This document shows positions 43,136-54,780 of a stretch of DNA of 64,000 bases, one piece after another. This DNA comes from Spongilla lacustris (taxonomy: Eukaryota; Porifera; Demospongiae; Spongillida; Spongillidae). Within the stretch, counting starts at the first letter, position 1. Each line of letters opens with the position of its first letter. The notes under the pieces were generated by a model. That model was not told the origin of the DNA. It made no database searches and saw only the letters and a program-made list of their open reading frames with translations. Location of the stretch: the NCBI GenBank assembly GCA_949361645.1, contig OX442418.1, positions 6,036,372-6,100,371 of the forward strand, given 5' to 3'. The position numbers and the translations under genes were made by a program.

Positions 43136-45270
43136 CATCATAGGCTTTTTTAATACACAGTCAGGAATGAAAGCTGAATACTAATACATACTTGTACATC
43201 ACATTTAATAATGTACATACCCAAAACTCAAAACCATTGTAATATACAATGTAATGAAATGAATGCACAGAGTTACATGTAAATGATCTTCAGTAACAAA
43301 GTAACAATTGAAATTAGTATTTTTAAATGCCCGTCTATTGAAGTGACCAGGATGCTTCCAATGGACATACACATGTAAATATGTGCTATACACATGTACC
43401 TGCACAACACACTATTTGACATGTAAGGAATAATAAAAAGCCACGTAGATGTCACATCATAACAAACATAACACCTTAAAAATGCATGTAGTTGGAAATT
43501 TAAAAAGTTGGAGGTTGTACATGTATGTACATGTATGTTAAATGATATTTACTGCAATATAATGGCTTATGTCAAGTGTCATTAATTTACAAGATGAAAA
43601 CTGCCTGTCAGGGATGCTTCCCATGTGCTTATACATGTACACATTCATGCTGAATGTACCACAAATTGAATCCAATAATTGATATGCACAATGTTCCACA
43701 ACGAACACTGTAGCAATTTTATTGATTTGTGTACATACATGTACATGTATGCAGTTAAATCTTTTATTTCTAATCAATAAATTTGTAATTTGTGTACATT
43801 GTCTACACTCACAACACGTTTCAATGATTTCTGTGAGAAAGACTATTCAAAATTACATCTACTGCCTGTCCATTAGCGATGTTTCCCACAAAAGGAGTCC
43901 ATATTTGGCAAGCAACTTGCACTACAATGAATTCAATGCCACAACCAATGATGTCACCACATGACATCTATTCAAGCTGCATAGGGTCCCAAGATTGACA
44001 AAAATAATGGCAACACAGATGAAGTACATGTATGTACATGTATATGTACATGTACATGTACATGTATGTACATGTACATGTATGTGGTGAGTACAATGAC
44101 AACACATCTTTACCTACAATAAACAACTGCCATAACTTACCCCCTGATATGGAATGATTGGTATTCACATTATTTGACCAAATAAAGGAAAGGAATAATA
44201 AACAGACAAGTAGAAGTCACATCATACAATTATATCATAACACACTTTTTTAAAAACATTAAGTAAATAAAACAAAATGATTATGAAGCATGAACATGTT
44301 TTGAAAACCAACACAGGCCAAATCACATACACTACTCAGAAATGAAAGACAACATCAATAAAGATACATGTTGGTCTGGATAAGATTATACATGTAACTA
44401 TCATATAAATGTAATTCAATTACACTGTATGTACATGTACATGTGCATCCAAAACACAAACCACATTCACATACAATGAATGCACTGAGCTAAACTGACA
44501 TACAGCCAGACAACAAGGGTTAAATTTCTAATTTAGAACACATGTACATGTACATGACAAAATGCACAAGCGCCATCATTGTTCTCTTACACTGCAGCAA
44601 TTATATAGATTCATTTATACAGTAGACTCCCTGCAGTGATGTTAAAAGTGTACATGCATTGGTTATATCTTGAAATGTAATTTGCAAATTGGAGGACTTA
44701 AGGTGGATAAGATTTCACAAAACACTCTTGTCTTGTGTCAATGATTTTCACGAAAAGTTAAAGATATGAAACAAGAAACAGTATTCAGTATTACAACTGT
44801 ACATGTGTATATGTATATCTGCTGCCTGTCTATTACATATACACTATCTAAATATTACACAAGAGTTAAAGACATGCATTAAAAAATGCAAATCACAGAG
44901 TAAAATGGCAACACTGATGATGTCACCAGATGACATCATCATACATGTAGGAGGTGAGTACAATGACAAGCATATCTTTACCTACAATAAACAACTGCCA
45001 TAACTTACTCCCTGATATGGAATGATTGGTATTCACGAGGAATGGAGAAAATGAATAAACTTAATAATCGCACAATAAACATATGTACATGTAGCAACAT
45101 CACTGGTGTAACAATGAAAGAAAAACACCACAAAGTGAAACAGAACTTAACTGTTCAGTTTGCAGACCAATACATCAGACAGATATAATACTGTATTTAC
45201 AAGTCAAGCCACATCTGATTCACTCAGAGAATAATAACAACAGTAGTATATCACTCTCCCACATCCAATG
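43136..45270. repeat. dispersed units with a TACATG palindromic tract
   Basis: The block 43540-44000 is a diverged duplicate of 59580-60110 (TTAAATGATATTTACTGCAA to CAAGATTGACA). At 44026-44090 about ten TACATG/TATG hexamers form an almost continuous self-complementary tract. Trinucleotide blocks are CCC (about 44141) and TCC (about 45009). No exon. Confidence 0.8.
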
Positions 45271-45276
45271 ACTTAC

Positions 45277-45360
45277 TATGTTCACATGAGCTCCTGCCTT
45301 CGCAAGGATCTCCACCACAGCTGTATGACCATTTTCAGCTGCTGCATACAGCGATATTGC
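45277..45360 (-). CDS. ankyrin-repeat exon (84 nt), diverging
   Basis: A minus-strand phase-0 exon, acceptor GATGTTACAG, donor GTAAGT, encoding AISLYAAAENGH, TAVVEILAKAG and AHVNI. TPL has become ISL, D of ADVNK has become H and the final K is I, so several consensus positions are lost although the frame and splice sites are intact. The upstream 150-nt putative intron ends at the CATGGAG/GTAAGTATGATG donor (45510/45511). Confidence 0.8.
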
Positions 45361-45554
45361 CTGTAACATCAGAAGGTATCATCAATAACTCTTCTTTTAC
45401 ACCAAATAATAACTGAACATATATCATGACAGACTAATAATGAGCAATACAGTTGATGTCATACCAGCTGTGACATCATGTAAGGACAATGACAATCACA
45501 TCATACTTACCTCCATGTACATGTACATGCAACTATTGTAGATGCATGTACCAC
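45361..45554. repeat. putative 150-nt intron and donor block
   Basis: Contains the CAGCTGTGACATCATGTAAG stretch shared by the other ankyrin units and the ACTTACCTCCATG donor block followed by TGTACATG repeats. Confidence 0.75.
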
Positions 45555-46260
45555 AGAGTCCAGGGAATAATTTACTTTTAAAAATTTGCATAGCAATTTT
45601 GATACGCAAAATCAAAGTTGATTAGCAACTCGGTTCAGTTGCATAGCTATTTGATTCATCATTTGAAGGAATTTACAGCAGAGCTATCCCACACAAACGC
45701 CCGCGTTTCGATCGCTTTCAGACGCCCGCCTCCCCCATCTCGCTGGGCTGCCTACGCATACGCTATTGTTGGACCTTTTGCCTTCTGACGCACTTGATTA
45801 TGTTTGAAAAAACCTTGAGTCCATATAGAAACCTCACGAAGAAACACAACAAGTATGAAATTAGTGGTAAATGAATGCCTGACTATATTCCAAAATGAAG
45901 TACCCTCGCCAGTTACGGTGCAGATGTTACAGTGCTCACAAATTACCGGATGTTGACCCCCTAAAATTGAAAAGCACGGCTGCGCATGTCTCATTAGCAA
46001 CTTCCGCAATGTTTCGCTGTATAGAAATTCTTTGCAGAGCTCCATAGTGAAATACAACAAAAATGAAACGTGTGATAATTTAGTGCTTAATGAAAATTTA
46101 AAAAGAAAAGCATGTAGGAGCTATTATGGTGAAGTTATGCCTTATTAAAAATTTGCCCCCCCCCCCCACACACACACACGATTCATGTGTGACGTCAGAA
46201 GCAAAAGGTGCAAGTTCTGTTCAATTAGCATTCTGACTACTGAGCTGAATCCTGGGACTG
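45555..46260. repeat. dispersed repeat related to 8920-9100, no gene
   Basis: Bases 45560-45720 (AGCAACTCGGTTCAGTTGCA, TTTACAGCAGAG.TATCCCAC) match 8930-9100. GGACCTTTTGCCTTCTGAC at about 45770 recurs at the very end of the window (63913). A run of 13 C's followed by (AC)n lies at about 46155-46181. A 102-codon minus-strand frame (45752-46060) shows no recognisable domain. Confidence 0.6.
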
Positions 46261-46718
46261 GGTGTGTGCAGCACGTTACACACTTTTCATCATAAGAAAA
46301 TGAAAATGAAGCATGAACATGTTGGTATGCTAAAAATTGGAATGACTATCATAGGCAAAAAAAATCAAATACAAATGTAAATACAATGAAATGAATGCAC
46401 ACAGCTAAATGATCTCCATTTAACAAAGTACATGTAACAAATGAAAACAGTGACCAGGATGCTTCCAAAGGACATAAATATGTGCTATACCTGCACAACA
46501 CACTATTTCATGTAAGCATTTGTACTACTATTTGATGGCAGTACAGATGATGTCATGTACAATGACAAACACATCTTTACCTACAATAAACAACTACCAT
46601 AACTTACCCCCTGATATGGAATGATTGGTATTCAAATTGTTTGAGCAAATAAAGGAAAGGAATAATAAACAGACAAGTAGAAGTCACATCATACAATTAT
46701 ATCACAACACACTTTTAA
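46261..46718. repeat. dispersed unit
   Basis: A typical unit with the trinucleotide CCC (about 46609). It ends in CACACTTTTAA, where the next element is inserted. Confidence 0.8.
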
Positions 46719-47995
46719 CACTGGATCCATGAAATTTTGATACCAAAAAGTGCGCACCATGCTATTATGAAAGTAGTCGCGCGTTAGTTTTTAAGCCAGA
46801 AATGGATATATTCGTAAAGCCCATTGATTGCTGGTTCTAGATCTGTATTCAAAATTCCTTAGAAGTGATCAACGCGTCCTACAGATGCTGACAAACACGA
46901 TGGTCTCCTAACATTTTAGCGGTAATGACGCAAACTGTACTCTTTTTTTCGCTACGCTTTTAAATGACTTATTATTGTCCTCAAAAAAGATTTTTTGTTT
47001 AACCTGATAGTTTGTGGACCATAGAACACATAAATTAACTTTTTAGCCTTTCTAGTGAACACTTTCAACCAAAAAATGTGTTGACTATCGCCATGCCTCA
47101 GGCGGTTAACAACCGGATGTAACTTGCGTATAGAATACACTTGGTTATTATATTTTGACAGGGATAAAACGTTAGGAAAATATTAGAGGCTAAATGCTGT
47201 GCTTGTATACTGACTCATCCTGTTGCGACCCACTCGGCCGGGTATGGGCTGCTACTGTGATTGATATATCGGTCGATTGCTACATTTTACGGACAGTTGC
47301 GATCATTAAACGTGCAAGTAAGCTACAGGGAGTATTCTGTGCAAATTAGGAGAGTCTAAAGCACAAGGATTTTCCCAGGAAACAGAAGGGTCTCCTCTGT
47401 ACTCCATGACGTAACCATTACAAATTACAGGTAGGAGCTAAAATCGTGTCTGAAGTTTTAAAAGGTCACGTAGTAGCTTGCCTTAGAGTACAGATGTTCT
47501 TAGCAATATGGACAAGTGAGGAGGAACCGAGGGAAAAACAAAACGCATGCAGCTTGCTTCACTATAGTACCGTATATGTACAAATAGATGGTAATATTTT
47601 AATTGTGGTGGCGTGTCCAATTCCATGGTCTGGGAACGGGGCATCTGTCGAGTTTCTCGAGTTTCTAATGGCTACAGACTTGTTTCGAGGTCAAGGGTTG
47701 TACATTGACTATTAGACATAGGAATGAGCAACCTGATGATATAAGTTACTAGCAATCATGTGCGGGAAAAAAAGAGTACAGTTTTCAGCAACGAGCTCGA
47801 CCCGCTGTCTTTGACAACGTAGCGTGCCTCAACCCTAAGACTTGCAGATGTAGAAATAACGTGTATCTTCATCCAAACGATCATTTTATCGTACGCAATA
47901 CAAATATCGCTGCAAAACCCACTAGCGAATACTTTTTGTTTGAGGCAGTTCGCACTTTTTGTTTATTTTGGTATCAAAATTTCATGGATCGCGTG
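46719..47995. mobile_element. second TTAA-flanked DNA transposon, 1277 bp
   Basis: The left end is CACTGGATCCATGAAATTTT and the complement of the right end is CACGCGATCCATGAAATTTT. Both continue GATACCAAAA and share AAAGTGCG. TTAA flanks both ends (46715-46718, 47996-47999). The uninterrupted target CACTTTTAAACATAA is present in dozens of unit copies, so the TTAA duplication is certain. Internal frames (47446-47715 plus, 46952-47140 minus) show no transposase. The ends differ from the 12305-14511 element, so this is a distinct family, probably a non-autonomous piggyBac-like one. Confidence 0.85.
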
Positions 47996-48840
47996 TTAAA
48001 CATAATCACAAGAAAATGAAACGTAATGATTATGAAGCATGAACGTGCTGGTATGCTAACAAACTGAATGGATAGAAAACCATCATAGGTGGTGGGTGAG
48101 TAGAAAAGTCACCACAAAGCCAAACATTTTAAAATACAGTGTCAGTATGAAAGCGTACAAACAGTGATGTCTAAGGTCAAGGACACATGTACTGGTTTTA
48201 TCTATGGGCAATGATACAGAGCTGGAGGTCATAAAGTGAATGACATTTCCTGCTACAAAACATTCACGTCAACTGTTAATGATTCAATGACCAGGATGCT
48301 TCTATGTGCATAAAATATGAGCTTACATTCAAGCTGCATGGATTACCCACATTGGCCTGCACAACAAACTTTTACTAATATTAAAATTGTAAGCATTTGT
48401 AGTAAAATTTGATGGCTGTACAGTCGGTGTCATGATGTACCACAAATAGAGACCATAATTAGCCTGCACAGTGTACTACAATGATTTCAATGACACCAAG
48501 CTGTCATCATCCATCATCATACATGTACATGTACATGTACATGTAGGTGGTGAGTACGATGACAAACATATCTTTACCTACAATAAACAACTACCATAAC
48601 TTATCTCCTGATACGGAATGATTGGTATTCACATTGTTTGAGGAGAGGAATAACATCACAACACACTTTTAAACATACACAATGTAACTTGCACAATAAC
48701 ATGAAACAGAATGATAAAGCATGACAAATGGACTCAACATTCACCTGTATTATGACTACTACATGTATAAGGCTTATGCAACTAAAACTAAATCTTATAA
48801 TTAAAAACTTCTCCACAGACCTTCCACCTCGGACAAACTT
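47996..48840. repeat. dispersed unit resumes
   Basis: Continues the unit interrupted at 46718. Includes a segment (48080-48250) duplicated from or to 19690-19850, a (TACATG) tract at 48520-48545 and a trinucleotide block CTC at about 48606 with CTTAT instead of CTTAC. Confidence 0.75.
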
Positions 48841-49490
48841 ACACAATTGAACAAAGTTTCTACTTAAGGAGGTTACGGCAGCCTAAACAAGAAAACATAT
48901 ATACATTATGTTGACCATATGTTGACAAGTTTGTTCATGCTAACATCATTATGACATAATGCAAATCACTGTTTATTCAAGCATTGTGAGCGTACGGAAG
49001 ACATTTTTGTTGGTATGTTACACGATGTTTGTATTGCTCATCTACGCTTAGGATGTGATTGAAACGTACTTGGTTCGCTAAATTTAGTCGTATTTATGTA
49101 GAAATACCGCCATTTTGAATAGATACTAAGCAGGATTGCTATGAAGGCTGAAGTAAATCTTACTAAACCTAAGCGTAACTTTGTCCAGTGTGTAGAGTTC
49201 TAACAGAATATGGCATTTATTGCTTGATCCGAGCATTGCTATATCTCCGCCTCTATTGCTCAATGGCTAAACTGTTATCAATACGTACACTTGCAAGTAT
49301 CCCTGAACAATTGAACAACACTATTAGGTGGATATATATATAGCATTCTTAAGCCAAGTTTGACCCAAATGCAACATGTTATATGGCTTTTAAACTTAAT
49401 GAAAGGCTAAATATGTATGATCGGGGTACGAGACATGCGTAGGCTGCCTTAAAACCCCTGTTTCAGTCAATCAATCAATAATATGACCTC
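48841..49490. other. unique insertion-like DNA, no gene
   Basis: A 650-bp stretch unlike the units around it. GGCAGCCTA occurs near both edges in opposite orientation (about 48868 and 49442), which suggests a decayed transposon, but the match is too short to call ends. Confidence 0.4.
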
Positions 49491-50150
49491 TATACTATGT
49501 GTCGCATTTCATGGGACATGTACACAATGTAGCTGGTGAGTAGCAAAGTCACCACAATGCCAAACAAATACAGTGACACTGTCAGGAATGAAAGCTTACA
49601 TCCATACAGTTTAGCCAACATGTTGATCCGGACATGTATTCATACAATTCAATTATGTAGATGTACATGTGTACCCAAACAATGGTTGTCATTTAGAACA
49701 CATGTACATGTACATCAATAAATCAAACATTCCTTGTCTTCTGTTGTGGACAAAATGTACAACCACCATCAAAATATTGTTCTCTTACACTGCAGCAATT
49801 ATATACATTTGTGTATACAGTTAGACAACAGTCATGTCAAAAGTCAAGGATACAAGTACTGGTTTTATCTTTTATATTAGCAAATATTGTTTGCTGTCAA
49901 ATTATAAAAGTATTAATAAACTGATAAATAGATATGATGTCAACTTAATGTTTTCATGACTTATACAACCTCACTTTATGCACTGTACATGTAATGCATG
50001 AATGACAAAAATTCCCCTAAAATAAAGACAATAATGCTACATACATGTACACTACCGGGCTTCATGTGCACAAATATGTGCTTACATATAAACTGCACAA
50101 ATACTACAAATGGAGTCCCATATTTGACACATATATGTACATTTGGAAAA
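49491..50150. repeat. dispersed unit fragments
   Basis: Fragments of the unit in the usual order (AAAGTCACCACAATGCCAAA, CCTTGTCTTCTGTTGTGGAC, CACTGCAGCAATTATATA). The conserved trinucleotide block is absent. Confidence 0.6.
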
Positions 50151-51539
50151 GTTTACGAGAAAAGGGACCTAGCGTGTACTATTAAAAAGTATAATAAAAA
50201 TGCATTACGTTTGAATTGCTATAACTTCCAAACAGTTAACGCTATCAACTTCCTATTTTTAACGCTACATACTGCACCATTTCTCTATGGTAAAATACAT
50301 TTTGGAGACTTGCACTTGCTCTGTGCCAGTATTGCAACGTTCGATACCCCATTGGGTTCAAACCCGCCATAACTTTCGGTAGGAGTAATCAATTCGCTTC
50401 AAATTCGGTTTCTAGGTAGAGAGGTCCTATACCTATCGATTTGTTCTGTTCGTTAATTTTATGTCATCAGTTACGGAGATACAGCGGCGCAAAGTTGGTA
50501 CAGGTTTCCCGCTCGAATCGCGCCGTTGTACGTGCGTTCCATTCACCAAAGTACATGAATATGCAACTACTTCCTGTGGGCTGAGACAATGATAACTTAT
50601 AGCCACACCTATACAGCAGAGTAAGTATTTAGTCCATCGTCCCTTGGTGCACAGTTGTTATTCGTTATCTTCTGTGTAGATAGAGGATATAGTGACGTCC
50701 ACTGAAGACAAGCTCGTAAGAGTTCAGTTCAATCGGCGGACGAGTTCGAGCGGTACGGTACGACGATAGATATTCAAGATACATTCTACAAGGATGGGGA
50801 GATGGAGAACGGTAGTGACGGCGGTCATATGACGATGGCGGTTGTATGGAGTAAGCAGCCCCCACATCACTAAAAGAGCCACCAGCCCCACCCCCACATA
50901 ATATTGGGCTAGCCCCTTCACTACATGCAAGTCCAGACAGCAACCCTGCATAACCAACAGACGCCATTCAGAGCCACCAACCCGCACTACCTATGGAACC
51001 ACCCGCCCATATCAGACCCTACATATGAACCACCATATAGCCAATGGGGTCAGCCTCCACAATACCAGTGGAGACACTACTAACCCTCTTGCTACAAATG
51101 GAGTTGGCAGCCCTCACAGTTCAACCAAGGGAAGCCACATACGCCCCTCCCAACACTACCGGCAGTGGAACTTAGCCCTCACTGCAAATGGACTTACATG
51201 AACTTGTAGCAGAACCCCCGCCCCCACTACCAATGTATGTACATGTACAGTAGAACCACTAATCCCTATCACTACAGCCTCACAAACTTACAAATAGTAC
51301 ATCCACACTGCAAGTAGGGGAGACACCAGCTATCTTAAAGATGGGGTTACCAGACCCTACACTGCCAGCAGGGGTGCACACACAAGCTGGTGTCAAAAGG
51401 TATTGTGCACAAGAGTAGATGCCAACCCTCGCACTAAAAGTAGTGAACTGCACGTACTGTACCTGCCCCTCTCCAAACACTAGCAGTGGAACTAATAGCC
51501 CTCACTGCAAGTGCATCACACACTGGGACCAGCCCCCAC
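50151..51539. other. compositionally distinct region, possible decayed coding DNA
   Basis: Bases 50151-50640 look like unique intergenic DNA. From 50660 the GC content and CCCCAC/CACTAC-rich wording rise sharply and continue to 51530. A plus-strand frame at about 50912-51083 reads PTYEPPYSQWGQPPQYQW before a stop, a Pro/Tyr/Gln/Trp-rich composition seen in disordered protein tails. Phrases such as CCCTCACTGCAA and CTACAAATGGAG recur irregularly. A 100-codon minus-strand frame (50665-50967) is also open. No splice sites or domain are convincing; a decayed gene or old repeat is possible. Confidence 0.35.
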
Positions 51540-52766
51540 CAGTGGCGTCCGCATAGGGGGGGCATTTGGGGCAGATGCCCTCCCCCTCCCCGCTATATGG
51601 CGCCCCCCCTCCCCGCTTTATGGCGCCCCCCCTCCCCGCTTTATGGCGCCCCCCCCCCCCCCTCCACACACACACACTAGCTGACAAACACACGCACACA
51701 ATCCTCGTCGGTTAATTGAGCGCCTCGCCGTGTGAAGTTACCGACCGTATTACATCATTCAAAATATATCGTTGGTTTCGAATACAATGTCAAACACAAA
51801 GCGAAAGCTAAGCGAGGCTGAGAATCGAAAATCTAAGTTGCAATGTTAACTGCATTCAAGCGCGCAATCCGTTACATTGATAAAGTAGTGTTTTGCACCA
51901 TCGAGCTCGAGCGAGCCTGTTTCTCTGCGTCACCAAGTCAACCATGGAGCGCGCAATGCATACCCAAATAAAATCAATCATAACATTCCCTTGCTATAAG
52001 CACTGTCTCTTTTTAATGCGGCTAAAATAAATAGTGATAAAGTTTGTAATTCTATAGCTAAATAAATTGAAAGTCAATTTATTGAAGAGACTAATAATAA
52101 TGAGCTTAATGCAACAATTAATACCAAAATAGGCGTGGGAATAGAATCCGATATGATTTTATCATTATAGTTTCTCCGGAACCGATTAATAAAATTGAAA
52201 TTGAACCATTCTTTCAGATCATCCTTCATGTAGATCTACCATACTCAGTTCTGATTCGTCAGTTGCACACGTTTTGCCTCCGATGTGTTTCTGAACCGAC
52301 GGCGTCATTTAGAAATCCATTTATTTATACAATCGTGTCCTGTAAATGTTTCTTCTTTTCCGTGTTCACCAATCTTGCATCGGCACTAATGAGAGTAATA
52401 TTTTCCGCTTGATAAAAATTGGTTGCACGCTTCCAATTACTAGTTGCAGCTGCGAGAGATGCTTTTCTACCTTACGCCATCTGAGAAACTGGCTGATGTC
52501 CTCTATGACCTGTAGACGGCTTTCTTCGCTAGTATACTTATGAATATTCATAATGACATCAATAAACTATGACACAGCGGTGGAGTTCTTTCTCAAAATG
52601 CACCCAAGAAGAATATAACTATATCTGTTTATAGAGAAGGGATAATTTCACAACCCAACCATACTGTGATTATTTTATTTTGTATGCCTCATAGATTAGT
52701 CAGAGCCACTCCCCCTTGGCGCCTCTCATTTGATTAGCCCCCCCCCCCCCTTTTGAAACACCTACA
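51540..52766 (+). mobile_element. decayed hAT transposon
   Basis: Starts CAGTGGCGTCCGCATAGGGG, the kind of end found in many animal hAT elements. It contains the C-terminal dimerisation domain of a hAT transposase at 52346-52600 and finishes in GCCCCC..CCCTTTTGAAACACC at about 52766, where the dispersed unit (ACAAAGCGAAACAATTAC) resumes. Near the left end a 24-bp unit CCCTCCCCGCTTTATGGC plus GCCCCC is repeated three times (about 51580-51655). The right inverted repeat is truncated and no target duplication can be defined. Confidence 0.7.
52346..52600 (+). pseudogene. hAT transposase C-terminal dimerisation domain fragment
   Basis: The plus frame reads GCTLPITSCSCERCFSTLRH, then RNWLMSSMTCRRLSSLVYL. 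This is the conserved hAT C-terminal block (L..LP.T..S.ERCFS..R..K..LRS.M...RL..L). A stop interrupts it at 52541-52543, and after a shift the expected NIH continuation (ATGAATATTCATAATGAC) is seen. The N-terminal BED finger and RNase-H-like core are not recognisable, so it is a remnant. Confidence 0.75.
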
Positions 52767-53344
52767 AAGCGAAACAATTACACAGTCAGAAATCAATTTA
52801 GCTTTATGGCAAACAAAATAAACATCATAACGACTGACATTAAATTATGTACATACATGTATGCACCTGCCGAACAAACCACATGTGTATGCCAATTTAG
52901 TGTAATGAATGTACAGAGCTATACAGATAGTTGATGTACACAATGTACCACAAAACACTGTTCTCTTACATGTAGCAATTGTACTGATATGACTATACAG
53001 ATACACAACTACATGCATGATATCAAAAATCCAACATAGTATTGCACATGCACTGGTTTTATCTTAATGGTCAATTGAAGGTCACAAGACGAATAACAGT
53101 TCCTGCTGCAATACGTTCATGTCTACTGTTTATGAATGCAAACGATTACATGTGACATAAAAGGAATATTCATACCATGTACACAATGTACCACAAAACA
53201 CTGTTCTCTTACATGTAGCAATTGTACTGATATGACTATATGTAAGTTTACTCCAATTTGTTAATAAAATACAGATGATATCACCAGATGACATTATCAT
53301 ACATGTAGGTGGTGAGTTAACAAACACATTTTTACCTACAATAA
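52767..53344. repeat. dispersed unit, duplicate of 60480-60950
   Basis: Aligns with 60480-60950 (CAGAAATCAATTTAGCTT, CATAACGACTGACATTAAAT, CAAACCACATGTGTATGCC). It also contains an internal repeat: CACAATGTACCACAAAACAC to TGATATGACTATA occurs at about 52939-53000 and again at 53180-53240. Confidence 0.8.
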
Positions 53345-53719
53345 ACAACTACCATAACTTACCCACTGATATGAAATGATTGGTATTCACATTGTTTGAC
53401 CAAATAAATGAAAGGAATATTAAACAGACAAGTAGAAGTCACATCATACAATCATATCATAACACACTTTTCATCATAATCACAAGAAAATGAAACGTAA
53501 TGATTATGAAGCATGAACTTGTTGGTATGCTAACAAACTGAATGAAATAAAGTCCGCAACACCATCGAGGAAGTGTAATGAATGTACAGAGCTACATTTT
53601 ATACATACACAATGTAACAATATTGTTCTCTTACAGGTAGCCATTGTACTGATTTGACTATACAGTTACGCAACTATATAAAGTCAAACACTATAATGAT
53701 GTCAAAAGTCAAACACATG

Positions 53720-53966
53720 CAGTGGCATGGGCATTTCTGGAATAGGGGAGGGGGCAAGATAGTCGAATACAACTAGGGAGGGGGGGGGGGGTGCTATCCA
53801 CTTTCGGCTAATTCAGAATGGACAGCTCTAGCCAGTAGGGAGGGGTAGGGTGTGCATGTTCCTACATGTACATGTAGTACTACGGAACATATCTGCTTTG
53901 ATTAGAACTGCAGGAGGAGGGGGGGGGGGGCATGCCCCTCCCTCCCCCCTGGGGACGCTCATGACT
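53720..53966. mobile_element. hAT-like MITE, copy 1
   Basis: About 247 bp running from CAGTGGCATGGGCATTTCTG to GGGGACGCTCATGACTG. The complement of the right end begins CAGTCATGAGCGTCCCC, so the ends are imperfect CAGT-type inverted repeats. The uninterrupted neighbourhood (CACATGCACTGGTTTTATC) exists at about 53046, which locates the insertion between CACATGCA and CTGGTTTTATC. A G-run and a C-rich arm could pair internally. Confidence 0.6.
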
Positions 53967-54437
53967 GGTTTTATCTTGCAAACTTCATGGTCACAATATG
54001 AATATAACAATTCCTGCTACAATACATGTACAAGTTCATGTATGTCTCTACACATCTTTACCTACAATAAACAACTTCCATAACTTACCATCTGATATGG
54101 AATGATTGGTATTCACATTGTTTGACCAAATAAAGGAAAGGAATAATAAACAGACAAGTAAAGTCACATCATACAATTATATCGCAACACACTTTTAAAC
54201 ATAACCACAACAAAATGAAACATAATGATTATGAAGCATGAACATGTTGGTATGCTAACAAACTGAATGAAATAAAGTCCGCGACACCATCAAGGAAGTG
54301 TAATGAATGTACAGAGCTACATTGTATACATACACAATGTAACAATATTGTTCTCTTACAGGTAGCCATTGTACTGATTTGACTATACAGTTACGCAACT
54401 ATATAACACTATAATGATGTCAAAACTCAAACACATG

Positions 54438-54685
54438 CAGTGGCATGGGCATTTCTGGAATAGGGGAGGAGGCAAGATAGTCGAATACAACTAGGGAGGG
54501 GAGGGGGGTGCTATCCACTTTCGGCTGATTCAGAATGGACAGCTCTAGCCAGTAGGGAGGGGAAGGGTGTGCATGTTCCTACATGTACATGTAGTACTAC
54601 GGAACACATCTGCTTTGATTAGAACTGCAGGAGGAGGGGGGGGGGGGGCATGCCCCTCCCTCCCCCCTGGGGACGCTCATGACTG
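54438..54685. mobile_element. hAT-like MITE, copy 2
   Basis: Copy of 53720-53966 carried along by the 718-bp tandem duplication. Differences are limited to a few bases and the lengths of the G runs. Confidence 0.6.
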
Positions 54686-54780
54686 GTTTTATCTTGCAAA
54701 CTTCATGGTCACAATATGAATATAACATTTCCTGCTACAATACATGTACAAGTTCATGTATGTCTCTACACATCTTTACC

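Larger units (their letters stand above)
53345..54780. repeat. two tandem units of about 718 bp, each with a MITE
   Basis: Unit 1 (about 53345-54062) and unit 2 (about 54063-54780) are near-identical: AATAAAGTCCGC.ACACCATC, GGTAGCCATTGTACTGATTT and the whole MITE. The trinucleotide block is CCA before unit 1, CAT between the units and CCT after unit 2, so it differs at three otherwise equivalent positions. Confidence 0.85.

Noticed and set aside
48868..49450. Terminal inverted repeats of a transposon (GGCAGCCTA)
   Set aside because: Only about nine matching bases, with no flanking duplication that I can define.
50337..50372. tRNA gene suggested by a GGGTTCAAACCC B-box-like sequence
   Set aside because: No matching A box, acceptor stem or anticodon arm could be drawn around it.
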